This document shows, in pieces, positions 22,451 through 32,657 of a stretch of 64,000 nucleotides of DNA (position 1 is the first letter of the stretch; every line of letters starts with the position of its first letter). Under the pieces are notes generated by a model. The model was not told where the DNA came from. It saw nothing but the letters and a program-made list of their open reading frames with translations, and ran no database searches. This DNA is from Buddleja alternifolia (taxonomy: Eukaryota; Streptophyta; Magnoliopsida; Lamiales; Scrophulariaceae): the NCBI GenBank assembly GCA_019426215.1, contig CM033396.1, positions 21,033,101 to 21,097,100 on the forward strand, given 5' to 3'. The position numbers and the translations under genes were made by a program.

Positions 22451-23390
22451 TATGTCCACTGCGAACATTGATCATCACTTCGCCATGCTCCATCTTCTTA
22501 CTTCTTTCCAGCTCCTAATTCAAAACACATACGTAAGCACTAGCTCCAGAGTCTAGAATCCAGGAAGAAGAAAATATAGTAACAGAACAATTTGTTTCCA
22601 AAACATTAAGTTCTATACCTGAAGTAATATCTGCTTTCAGCTTAGGGCAGTCACATTTCCAATGTCCCGTCTCACGGCAATGGAGACACGTGTTTGCCTT
22701 CTTCGGACCCTTGGTCCTAAACTTCTGAGTTTTCGTAACTCTGGGTTCTTTGATTTTGCCAGCCAGTTCAATATTATTCGAAATAACAGGGAACTTGAAT
22801 GCACCTCATCTTTCCTTCATTCGTTGTTGTGCAATCATCAGCTTGCTCATAAGTGATGAGAGTGATTTCAATGTCATCCCATGTCAAAATTGATGATAAA
22901 ATCTGAGAAGGATCTAAAGAGTGATTGGAGAATGAGATCCATCTGAAGGTGAAAATCCATGTAGAATTCCATAGACTGCAGCCTCTCTAACATGGAGATC
23001 ATCTTCAGAACATGATCTTTAACATCCTCATGCTCCTTCATCTTTGTGTTGAATAGCTCTTTAGATACATAGTATCTAACGGACTTTCCTTGTCCCCTAA
23101 ATAGCTCCTCCAGTAGAATGATTGATTTAGGACTATCCATATTTTTCATGCGTACACTGCAATTCGCTACACATGGAGCTCAACATATAATCCCTAACCT
23201 TACAAGCATCAAAAACCCAATCTGAGTATGCCAATTTAACCGAATCATCCTCGTTGACCCCAGGCCTCGGTGGTCGATCTAGTTCTAGCATGTACTCCAG
23301 ATTTTCATCATTGAGGACCATCCTCAATCCTCTACTCCAATCAGAGAAGTTCTGGCCGTTCAAAACATTCTTTTTCAAGCAAAACTTTTA
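22451..23390 (-). pseudogene. Copia E4 gag and protease start, frameshifted
   Basis: Gag starts near 23378-23390 (NVLNGQNFSDWSRGLRMVLN) and shifts frame near 23140-23150 into the segment with KELFNTKMKEHEDVKDHVLKM. A zinc knuckle CLHCRETGHWKCDC (CX2CX4HX4C) lies at ~22645-22690 on the minus strand. It is followed by the protease active site WILDSGAS at ~22540-22565. These are the expected parts of a copia Gag-protease. The frame is then cut by the MITE and by F. Confidence 0.85.
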
Positions 23391-25020
23391 GTTGGTTAAC
23401 CATTTTGAGAGAGAGATATTTGACTGCAGAAAATGAACCAAGTTTCATTAGATATTTATGTTGTATCAAAGTAAAATCAGGATTTCAATTTTGACTTGGC
23501 TCCTACTATATTTTTCGAACCATTGCACTCCAACTGCAATGAACGGAAATCTCGTTGGACAGATTTCATAGTGCGTGATTGAGTTCTTCAAAATTTTCAA
23601 TGAGTTGCAATCTGTAACGATATATGGCTCATTGGAATTTCAAAGTGGCGTGCCACGCCAATCAATCCAACTGATGGTTCAATCCCGCTTTTGCTCATGG
23701 ATCACTCAACCTCAGCCTGTAATAGAATATTGGTGGTGATCCGTCTAAGTACATTCCCGTCAACTCCTATCGATCTAACAGTTAAATCTCATCTTGCAAC
23801 TTGTAACGGTGTATGGGATGAAATTTGATTTGACTGGTGGCATCAAATGCACTTAGAGAGTTTTGAATTATGAATTGGTGCATAACCCCCATTAGTCGGG
23901 ACGATGCCATCATAATTCATAATTTTATCTCTCTAAGTTTGATGGAGAGCCAGGATATCCAATTTCCCTTTCTTATTTAGTATGATTAATTTGGGAGAAT
24001 TTCTTAATTTAATTCAGGTCTCACTTTGCACAATAATCCATTACGCGCATACATGGAATTATTTTAAGCCATGCATCAATAGAAAACCTAGTTCTTCTAT
24101 CAAGATGCTTTCCATGGACATTCTAGATTGATCTAAGCCAACAGATCAATCAGGGGGATAGGGGCCTATATCAAATCTAATCTTGATATGCTCCGGGCTC
24201 CAAGCTCTAAGAAGGTCCTACCTCTAATTACATAACTTTGAAGCTCCCTATAAATTATACTACCGAAAATAAAAGTACAAACTGGGGGGCATAATTCGGC
24301 CCAATACAACCCAGATAATTCAAAACGGTAAAACCCTAAGTCTATGGATGCATCCACCACAACATACATCAAAGCATGTAAGTAAACTATTTAAGATCAT
24401 GTTGGCCTTTTCTTTTAAAATCGAAAAGAAATTCATATTTAATTAAATCAAATTTAATTATGAAAAAGTGAATTTAATTTCCATTTAAAAGAATAAATCC
24501 AATTTATTATTTAAGAAATAGTCTTACTTATTCTTAATTATTTTGAAAAACTAAATTCAACCCTAAAATAAATCCAATTTATTTAATCGTCCTTGATCAT
24601 AAATAAAATTCTTAATTTTAATTTATGACATAATTAAATCCCATTTAATCATAAAAGTCAAATCCAATTTAACTAATTAAATCTAATTTAATTTTAGAAA
24701 AACAAAGCCATTTTTATTAAGAAAAGGGGAATTGACAAATTTTGGTCAGATTTGTCCATTGGGTCAAACCCAATAATTATTAATATTTATATATATAAAT
24801 ATATACATATATAACATTAATCGCTGGGGCGAGCCCAGCAACCCAATTGTACACTGGGCCTTGCCTAGCACTATGTGCCAGGCCTTGCCCAGTGCACGGG
24901 TGCTGGGCGCCCAACACTCGTCCGGTGCGGATGCTACCGCCGTGGGTTTCTCCCCCACAGCGCCGCCACCCCCTTTTCTTATTTTTTTTTTCAGTTTCAC
25001 GCGCAGCAGCGCCACTGCTG
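23391..25020 (-). other. Leader of copia E4, no gene
   Basis: Non-coding sequence upstream of gag. Around 23500-23570 it matches the leader of E5 on the plus strand (53660-53710; AACGAGATTTCC and TTTCGAAAAA are shared). A GC-rich block at 24820-25020 contains a long imperfect inverted repeat (24852-24894, arms starting CACTGGGC). The short ORFs here are low-complexity and not credible. Confidence 0.65.
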
Positions 25021-26493
25021 AACACTTGTACAATCTTAGCTTTAACATGGGAGTGCCAATCGAACACCATGTGATGGTGGGAGCTTAAAATTGTAGACAC
25101 ATCAGTGGAACTGATATGCTCGACCACGACTCGCATCGGTTCTGTCACATTGGTTTTCACTTTGTGACTGTCAATGACAGAACTGATTATGCGTAATAAG
25201 TATAAGTGAACCTTTGACCTGAAGTATCAGGCTAAAGATGCGCGTGTGACGTCAACTCTTCCACTAGAGTAGTTAGACCCGAGGTCAACCTCGAAATGCG
25301 GCTTGGTAGGCAAGTGGTAGTCTTAGCTGATAACTAATATGGGATTTGTTCTCTCATAGGTGAATGAGAAAGTATCCTATGTGATTATAGATAGATAGAG
25401 ATCAAAGTATTTGGCCAAAGCAAAAGAGACAATTGTGCGAAGCACTAAATCGAGCTCAATGATCACGTATTATTATAATTAATACATATGGTCAAGTCCA
25501 ATGGGTTTGACATAAACCATGACTCTCACTTGACCGAGGCACGTGAATAAAGGGTTTATACTTATACGGTATTTATGATTGGAAGATCGTGGAATGATCC
25601 AATCATTCGATTTTGTTTGGGCTACGAAGTGGGTGACTGGCTAGGTGTTACCCACTTCCTTTGGATTCCTCTCATTACCAAACAAAACAAACCTAAAGAG
25701 TCACGCTAAAGGATTGATAAAGAAAAATGAAAGGATTTTCTATTTAATTCTTGGAGATTTAATTTATTGGATAAATTATATAATTAATTAATTACTCATT
25801 GGATAAGATGATTAATTATAAAGATAAGAATAATTATTGATTAATTTCTTAAGAAAATAAATTAATGAATTAATTTATCTAATTAATTTAGTTATTTAAT
25901 TAATTTATTTTTTTATTAGATATAATAAATTATTAATTAAATAGATAATTAATTAAAACAAAAGGAAGTCCCAGGCCTAGATGGGGCGTCCATTTTGACG
26001 CCTAGTAAGGTTAAGCATCCTAACAAGGACTCTTTTTGTTTGTCTTGGTTAATAAGTCAAGCGATAATAAAAGGACTACTTGACCTAAAAAAGACAAGAA
26101 GTAACTCTCGTAGAAAAAAAAAGAAAAACTCCTCCCTCTCTCTTAGATACACTAGTCGTCGGCCTCCAAGGGAAAAAGAGGGATTTTTTTGTCTAATCAA
26201 TCCGCGTGATAATTTAGAGGCAACGTACGTTCGTTGTTCAGATCAAGAATTCAAGAAAGGATCAAGGATTCGTGAAGATTGGATTGCACGTGTTCTTGAA
26301 GTCTTCAAGCCTACAAGGTTCAAATTTTTGAAGGAAGAATTGAGTCTCCAACCACTTCGTTTCAACGGGTAAGTAATTATTCATTTTCGCAATTAATTAA
26401 TTAGACTATGCAAAATGAGAATTCACTTTGGGTTTAACTTTTAAAAAAAACAAAACTTTCGCTGCGTAATTTGATTTTTTGCGAAACCCAACA
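25021..26493 (+). repeat. 3' LTR of copia E3, 5' truncated
   Basis: It aligns with the E3 5' LTR from ~12061 to 15206 and ends CCCAACA at 26493. It lacks the first ~270 bp of the LTR. It retains the block deleted in the 5' copy and shows the uninterrupted target of G (CTAATATGGGATTTG). Confidence 0.82.
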
Positions 26494-26557
26494 ATTGTAA
26501 CTAAACTGCCTTTCTCAATCTAATTCCTCCATTGGCATTGAGGGCATATACCTAATA

Positions 26558-27996
26558 GCAATGTCCGGTCTTATGCATAACATAGCGTACATAAGACTCA
26601 CTACTGTTGATGCATAGGGGACTCCACTCATTCTATTACGATCATCCTGTCTTTAAGGACTCGTCGATTTAGATAGATAGAAGAGGCCTCTTTTAGAATC
26701 TTCCATTCCGAATCATTTCAAAACCTTTTCCAAATAGAGGGCTTGGGAGAGACCCATTTTCCTATTCGCTTTATCCCTGAAGATACAAATTCCAAGGATA
26801 TAGGTCGCTTCTCCTAAGTTTTTCATAGAGAACATGCTTGAGAACCACATTTGGACCGAAGTCAACAGGCCTATTTTATTACCTATTAGTAAAATGTCAT
26901 CTATATATGGGACTAAGAACGACATTTTACTCCCACTGGTTTTCTTGTAAACGCATGGTTCATCTTCATTCTTGACAAAGCCATAGTTTCGAACTTTTTC
27001 ATCAAAACGAAGATTCCAGCTCTGTAATGCTTATTTAAGTCCATAAATTGATCTATTCAATTTACACACATCATGAGAATCTTTATTGGACACAAAACCT
27101 TTGGGTTGTTTCCTATAGATGTCCTCCTCAAGGTATCTATTCAAAAATGCGGTCTTCACGTCCATCTGCCAGATTTCATAGTCTAGGTGCGTGGCTAGTG
27201 CAAGTAGAATTCTAATGGATTTGATCATGGCAACGGGAGAGAAGCTTTTCTCATAGTCAATACCCTCTTTTGACTATACCCTTTTGCCACAAGCCTAGCT
27301 TTAAAGGTATCGACCTTGCCATCTGGACTAATCTTTCTCTTATAGATCCACTTGCAACCTATCGGTGCAATACCCTTAAGGCGATCCACTAGAGTCCTAA
27401 CTTGGTTCAAATACATCGAATCCATCTCTATCTTCATAGCGTCAAGCTATTTCGCATAATCTATATCTTCCATCGAATGCTTAAAAGTAGAGGGATCATC
27501 TACATAGTTTCCTTCCGCTACATCATACAAATTATGCTCTCTGTGTAGCAAATAACCATATCTCTGAGGTGGCTGAGATACTCTACTCAATCTTCGTGGC
27601 GGTGGTTGCGTTTGGTTAGGTTCATTTTGAGTCTTTTGAACAGTGGTCTCTAAAGGGGTTTTGTTTTGTTCTTCTAGAACAATCTTTCTTCCTGCACCAC
27701 CTTCTTGAACAAACTCATCTTCGTGACAGTACGCATGTAGGGCCACAATGACTCTTTGATCCTAATGCAGGTAGAAGAGGTATCCCATAGAATCTTCTAG
27801 GAAACCAAAAAATCGACCTTCTAAAAACCTATCTTCCAATTTCTCCATCTTTGTCTTTTTCACATAGGCTGGACAACCCCAAATCCTAATGTGTTTAAGA
27901 CTAGGTGTCTTTCTACTCCATATCTAATAAGGAGTTTTAGAAACAGACCTAGATGGACACTTGTTCAAGATGTGGGCTACTGTAAGCAATGCATGG
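26558..27996 (-). pseudogene. Copia C1 RNase H (N-terminal part), RT and integrase C-terminus
   Basis: On the minus strand, 27746-27447 is the integrase tail and linker (EDEFVQEGGAGRKIVLEEQNKTPLE, then RVSQPPQRYGYLL). 27437-27031 is the first half of RT (IGCKWIYKRKISPDGKV, KARLVAKGY, QMDVKTAFLNR). 26925-26713 is the second half with an intact YIDDILLIG box. A frameshift at ~27225 and further damage at 26930-27030 interrupt it. It joins the C-terminal RNase H at 10179 across the E2 insertion, and the integrase core at 34149 across element C. Confidence 0.88.
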
Positions 27997-29487
27997 TGAT
28001 AAGTCCATATTTTACAGTATTTTATGCCCCATTGTGATATGATTTGATCGTTACTCTGATCACTTTTTATCCCTCATAATGCTTTGATTGGTATATATTT
28101 TGTTTTGTAGGATAAAAGTTGATTTACGCATGAAAGACGAGAAAAGAGATCCAAATTGAGCTTGAAATTGAAGAAAGAAACAAAAGAAGATAGTTGACGA
28201 AAGATTTTACACAATATTCATATTTAAACGAGGTTTTCATCCTTTTACAGGCCGAATCAGATTAAGGTTTCTTCTTCAATATTGTAGATTTGTTTCTTAG
28301 CTTCGCGTGGCAACTTGAATCACCTCAATCCAACATGTGTAGAGAAAGTTATGATTAAAATACGAAAGCTGCGAATTCTGCGTGAGACGACCGCGGCACA
28401 GGACCGCGGTCCTACTTCGGAAAATTGGTTCGCACTTTTAGTGCCGCGGTCTGATAGAAGTTTGTGCCGCGGCTCAGTGCCCTGCTGCCCTATTTTTTAT
28501 GTCCGCCGTTTTTGGTCTTTATAACACATTCTTCACTTATCAAAAGGCTAGAGATGCTCTAAAACACCAAGGGGGAGCCATGGGAAGTCCTAAGGAAGCT
28601 TGAAGAGCCATCATCATCCTCATCATCATCATTTTCATCATCAAAGCTTGGATTCACACTTTATAATAGGGAGTAATTCAACTCTTTCTCTTGATTAGTA
28701 TTTCAATTATGTCTTGTAGAGTTGTTGAATCACTTGTTGTTGTAAGTATGAGCTAAGTATTTTTGTGATTGGGTTATGTGAATACTTTGTGATGTTTTGT
28801 GTTTAATGAATCATTAATTTCCGGATTTATTACATTCTTGTTAAATGTTTGATTTTGTGCTTAATGCTTGCATATGCTTGATCACCATGTGTTTGATAAA
28901 ATGCTTTGTCTTGAGACCGAGAGGAGATAGATAAAGGGAGATCGAAAGATCAATCATCATAACGTAACAATTGACTAGAGATAGAATCGATTGCGTTGTG
29001 TGGCTTTTTGTGATAAGATGACCCGATTGAATGTAGGATCTTCGTAAACAAGGAATTCCTTTGAACCTAAATGCATGTTAGTTAATTCAATCTTCACTAT
29101 AGAGATATAGGAAGTTGTTAACTAGTATAGGCTTGTTATTTCAAGAGATTGAATAATAAATACATTAGGGGGTTTCGCCATAACAAGAACGTTCTAAGAA
29201 TCCGAATAATTGAGAGTTCATGAACATAGAATAGAACATAGTAGGATCATAACCCAATCACCTCTTCCCATTTGATTTATTACCTTGATAATCATTTTAG
29301 TTATCTTTAGTTATTTTCATAGTATAAACACCTATCATCTTATAAATTGATTTAGCTTAGAAATAGGTAATATAGCAATTACGAGCATTGAATCCAATTG
29401 TCCCTGTGGAGACGATACATCCCGGGCTAAATAGTCCACTTTATTACTTTGCACGACCTAGTATACTTGCTAGGATTTCGCGTGTCA
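27997..29487 (+). repeat. 5' LTR of element C (1491 bp)
   Basis: It starts TGATAAGTCC and ends CGTGTCA. A candidate TATA box (TTTATAAC) is at ~28517-28524. A CCGCGG array lies just upstream at 28391-28472. It has no coding capacity. Confidence 0.92.
28391..28472. repeat. CCGCGG palindromic array in LTR C
   Basis: Four CCGCGG sites start at 28391, 28404, 28444 and 28467. One lies inside the 14-bp perfect palindrome AGGACCGCGGTCCT (28400-28413). The array ends ~45 bp before the TATA box. The identical array is in the 3' LTR (33052-33133). No copy is seen in the internal region of C. Confidence 0.85.
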
Positions 29488-29493
29488 AGTTTT

Positions 29494-29506
29494 TGGCGCC
29501 GTTGCC
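29494..29506 (+). promoter_or_regulatory. Primer binding site of element C, shortened
   Basis: TGGCGCCGTTGCC lies six bases after the LTR end. It is the tRNA-Asp-type site of A and D, but the last five bases (GGGGA) are replaced by TTTTA. The element is young, so 13 paired bases were evidently enough. Confidence 0.85.
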
Positions 29507-29563
29507 TTTTATTCAGTTGCGTTATTTGATATTGTAATTCACTTATCTTCTCTAAGACTAAGT

Positions 29564-29815
29564 TGCTGTTTTTCAAGTTGCTGTTTTTGTGTTTTTAGTT
29601 GTTGTTTTTGTGTTTTAAGTTTCTGTTTTTGTGTTTCAAGTTGCTTTTTTGTGTTTTTAGTTGCTGATTTTGTGTTTTAAGTTGCTGTTTTTGTGTTTTT
29701 AGTTGCTGGTTTTGTGTTTTAAGATGCTGTTTTTGTTTTTTTTAGTTGTTGGTTTTGTGTTTTAAGTTGCTGTTTTTGTTTTTTTAAGTTGTTGTTTTGT
29801 TATGTTTTTTTATTT
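29564..29815 (+). repeat. T-rich tandem repeats in leader of element C
   Basis: About ten diverged copies of a 20-24-bp unit (AGTTGCTGTTTTTGTGTTTT and variants) fill the leader between the primer site and the ORF at 29839. The strand is almost free of A and C, so the RNA would be largely unstructured U/G-rich sequence. Confidence 0.85.
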
Positions 29816-29838
29816 TTTTTATTTTTATTCTTTAATAG

Positions 29839-30945
29839 ATGAGCATCAATGACTTTTATTGGTCAAAACAAGGATGGGATGAAGGTGCCGAATACGGGAG
29901 TCGAGTGCAAGATTTATGTTCGTGGTGTGGAGACGCTCATCATAGCGATTATTGTCAACACGGATGGAGAAGTCAGCAAGACTTGCCATTGAGTTATTAT
30001 GTTATGAGAGATTCACAAGCATACCTGCATCAAGATAGGTCCCCCTTTCTAATGCAGGGAGAATTTGAATCGACTAACTTTCAGAACCATGGGGATTATC
30101 AGCAACAATGTGATAGGAACCCTAGTTTTGAGGAGTTGATGATCCAATGGATGAAGTCGAACGATGAGCGATCTCAAAATCTCCAGGCATCTATAATGGA
30201 ATTGCAAACACAACTCAACCAACTTTCCAATTTATTGGCAGAGAGATCATCAGACACTTCTCAGGGTGGCACAGAGGAGAATGATGAGGTACTTGATACA
30301 GGAGTTGAACAAGTTGTTGATTCGGCACCACAATGTTTGTACCCTATTGCTACACCAACACTACCTTCAGAATCTATGTGTGGTGAAGTAGATACAACAT
30401 CATTGGAGCACCTTCAATTCAGCATTGAGATCCCAAAATTCACTCCATCAAATGACCAAGAAAAAGCATTAGAAATATTCAAGAACTCAAAACCTCCTAC
30501 CACCATATCTCTCGAATTCTTACAAAAGTGTATCAATAACCAGAGAGACAGAGTGGAGGAGGTTGACGTCAAGGTTTACAACTCTAGTGATCCATTCGAT
30601 ACATATTTGGAAAACCCAAGTGATGCTACGGTTGAGAATGAGAAAATTAGAGGATATCTAAATCACTTGGATATACCACCATTTGAGTTGTCAAAACTAA
30701 GTCTATGGGAGTATGGAGTAGCCACATATGAGTTGCAATCATCCATTGACGATCCTTTCTCACTTCCAATTAAACTTTCATCTTTACACTTCCATTATGT
30801 ATTTTTGAAAGAGACCTTATGCTTACTTCTAATTCTTTTAGGTTGTGTGATAGATATTGGAGGGGAGAAGCCTTTACGCAACTGGAAAAAACACAAAAAG
30901 GCTCATCCATACAAAATAGGCATTGCTCCTTATGATCCACCATGA
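29839..30945 (+). CDS. Gag-derived ORF of element C (368 aa)
   Basis: An uninterrupted ORF, the only one in this young element. Residues 27-39 (CSWCGDAHHSDYC) form a CX2CX3HX4C finger like that of Athila/Tat-type Gag. Residues ~105-145 look coiled-coil (QNLQASIMELQTQLNQLSNL) followed by a TEEN motif, resembling the QVGQLSNAV to SDTEKN region of Gag A. The N-terminal capsid domain of A and D is missing. Residues ~325-340 (CLLLILLGCVIDI) are hydrophobic enough for a membrane segment, followed by a basic tail (NWKKHKKAH). No protease signature is visible. It may bind RNA or help packaging in trans; its function is not established. Confidence 0.8.
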   Translation: MSINDFYWSKQGWDEGAEYGSRVQDLCSWCGDAHHSDYCQHGWRSQQDLPLSYYVMRDSQAYLHQDRSPFLMQGEFESTNFQNHGDYQQQCDRNPSFEELMIQWMKSNDERSQNLQASIMELQTQLNQLSNLLAERSSDTSQGGTEENDEVLDTGVEQVVDSAPQCLYPIATPTLPSESMCGEVDTTSLEHLQFSIEIPKFTPSNDQEKALEIFKNSKPPTTISLEFLQKCINNQRDRVEEVDVKVYNSSDPFDTYLENPSDATVENEKIRGYLNHLDIPPFELSKLSLWEYGVATYELQSSIDDPFSLPIKLSSLHFHYVFLKETLCLLLILLGCVIDIGGEKPLRNWKKHKKAHPYKIGIAPYDPP

Positions 30946-30957
30946 GCAGTGCAAGGG

Positions 30958-31005
30958 AGTCGAGCTAATGACTTAAAACAAGCGCTTCGTGGGAGGCAAC
31001 CCACG
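30958..31005 (+). other. Conserved two-hairpin motif after the ORF (element C)
   Basis: Hairpin 1 is AGTCGAGCTAATGACT (30958-30973), 12 nt after the stop. A 14-nt spacer ends AGCGCTT. Hairpin 2 is CGTGGGAGGCAACCCACG (30988-31005), with a perfect 6-bp stem. Relative to D, the second stem pair is G-C here and T-A there, a compensatory change that keeps the stem. Confidence 0.8.
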
Positions 31006-32657
31006 TTTTACATGCTTTCTTTTGTTTACATTTTTTTTTTCTTTTTGTTTTGTTTTTGTCGTTTTATGTGTTCTTAGTTGTCATGATGATGCTTTTTGTC
31101 TCTTCTTGTTTTTCTAACTTCACAGATGGCTAGGCTTTAATGTCAGATTTTTCGCCTTGTCGCTCTTTCGCTTTTTGGACATCACTTAGCTTCAAACATC
31201 AGGGGCGTCTTTCCTTCCTTTACTTTACCTTTGTATGTTCGCTCATTGGGGACAATGTGCTAGATTAGTTGGGTGGCGGGTTAGACGTCCTAATTTTATT
31301 GTGATGTGGTGATATGGTGTAACTTGTACTCATTTGTTAAGTTTCATGCTTGATTTGAGATTAGAAAACTGTGATAGTCAATGATTTCATATTCATGATT
31401 TGTTATACTTTTGCTTAGAACATGATTCGTTTGAGTGTCTCTACTTCATCTAAGATGAAATCATTTGTCGTATTTTATATGTGAAAGCTTTTTTAGCAAT
31501 GCTTATGTGAATTGTTGAGGATTTAAAGCATTGAGCGTTCAATTTTGTCAACTTTGAAATGTGTGTTGAGTGTGCGAAGTCATGAAATGATTTAGGCCAT
31601 CTTTCATTTTGTTTAACCTTACAATTGGCCTTCACGATATTACATAATCTCTAGACCTTATTTTGAGCCGTATTGATAAGAATGGAGTGTGTTTAGCACA
31701 CTAAAAACCACCATTCGATTTTCTTTCGCAAGCCACACCAACCACCCTTTAGCCTAAAAGAAAGAAAAACAAAGTCTATTTCCCAAGTAAGAGAGCATAT
31801 AACTTCATATCATTTAGCTTTAATTTGGGTTTACGCTTTGTTTTGGGTGCCGAATCTCATGGATTAATGGGTTAAAAGGTGTGTTTGTTCTTGATGATCT
31901 TGAAAAATTTTGAGGTCTTGAGTTTATGTGAAATAAAGAGAGGAAAAAGAAATGTTGTGAGTTGGCTAAAGAGTCGAGAGATTGGAAGTTACCGAAAAAT
32001 ATATTATGTGAGCTCTCTCTCGACTTGGCTAGGAACTGAGCTTCAATGTGATTTATTTGGTTTGGGAATCATTTTTCCACCCCTAGCATCAAAAGAAACA
32101 AGTTTTGGGGTTATGAGTTCAAGGGGAAAAGAAATTAGAAAGCTATAAGTGGCGAGATGTGGAGATTTATTCAGTGATAAGTGAGTGTTTAGGTCGATGA
32201 TACTGAGTTGTATGCTTTCTTGAGTTTCGTCACTTTGTCCATATATTCCCGTCCAAGCCATTACCTAGCCTTACGTTACAAGCCAAAAAGACCTTTTGAT
32301 CTTGACTTTCACATTTCATGCACACCGATAGGTTAGCAAAGTTTTGAAGTGTTTTAATGTTTTTATTATCTAATGAGTTTGCATAATCTTGTTTAAAGTG
32401 TGCTCTTGACATAAAAATGGATTTGGAGTTCATGATTTCGAGATGGATTCGAAGATGTTTGGGGGCTTTCAAATTGTTGAGTGTTCTAGGTAAAGTGTAA
32501 CTTGTCATAATCATTTTCGAGGGTCTAATTCTTTTACGTGCTTGATTATTGACACATGAATCTTTCAAGATCCCAAACCAAGTTGTAAAATCTGAACATA
32601 TGAGTACTTGTTCACCATTTAGTGATCGAGACGATCATAGCCTAGTTGGGGGGTAGT
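31006..32657 (+). other. ORF-less 3' region of element C
   Basis: About 1.65 kb with no credible ORF between the hairpins and the 3' LTR. At ~31249-31280 a GGGGACAATGT motif precedes a G-rich tract (TTGGGTGGCGGG) resembling a second polypurine tract. The real tract (TTGGGGGGTAG) is at ~32646-32656. Element D has a comparable region of similar length. Confidence 0.65.

Larger units (their letters stand above)
15633..25020 (-). mobile_element. Angela-like copia E4, 5' end deleted
   Basis: On the minus strand the order is leader, gag, protease, integrase, RT, RNase H, 3' LTR. It is interrupted by solo LTR F and a MITE. The wording of RT and RNase H (EIWQMDVKTAFLNG, SWKSSKQ) fits the Angela/BARE group. 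The 5' LTR and primer site are absent: at 25020 the leader joins the interior of E3's 3' LTR. Frameshifts, stops and an altered RT active site show it is dead. Confidence 0.87.
11788..26493 (+). mobile_element. Plus-strand copia E3, disrupted by nested insertions
   Basis: The 5' LTR starts TGTAAGG at 11788 and ends CCTAACA at 15206, followed by a copia primer site. The 3' LTR (25021-26493, ending CCCAACA) lacks its first part. Only ~425 bp of E3 internal sequence remain (15207-15632); its pol is absent. The flanks overlap in only about 2 bp, so a clean 5-bp TSD is not preserved. The body was probably lost by deletion around E4. Confidence 0.75.
10180..26557 (-). mobile_element. Solo LTR E2 in C1, with a nested cluster inside
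   Basis: The left part (10180-11787) starts TGTTAGGAATC. The right part (26494-26557) ends GGCATATACCTAATA. Together they make ~1.67 kb, the size of the related E4 LTR, and they are flanked by the 5-bp TSD GCAAT. No internal coding part of E2 exists, so it is a solo LTR in minus orientation. Everything from 11788 to 26493 was inserted later. Confidence 0.82.

Noticed and set aside
24764..25160. ORFs across the GC-rich block near 24.8-25.2 kb
   Set aside because: They span the junction between the E4 leader and an E3 LTR and follow base composition, not conserved protein sequence.
28315..28524. Identical 69-codon ORFs in both LTRs of element C (also 32976-33185)
   Set aside because: They are identical because the LTRs are. 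The frame runs across the CCGCGG array and TATA region and has no protein features.
30988..31005. Hairpin 2 as a bacterial-type terminator
   Set aside because: The context is a plant retrotransposon. The stem is short and the conserved AGGCAA loop is not explained by termination.
31450..32568. Minus-strand ORFs in the 3' region of element C
   Set aside because: Short, antisense to the element, no domain, and not shared with the corresponding region of D.
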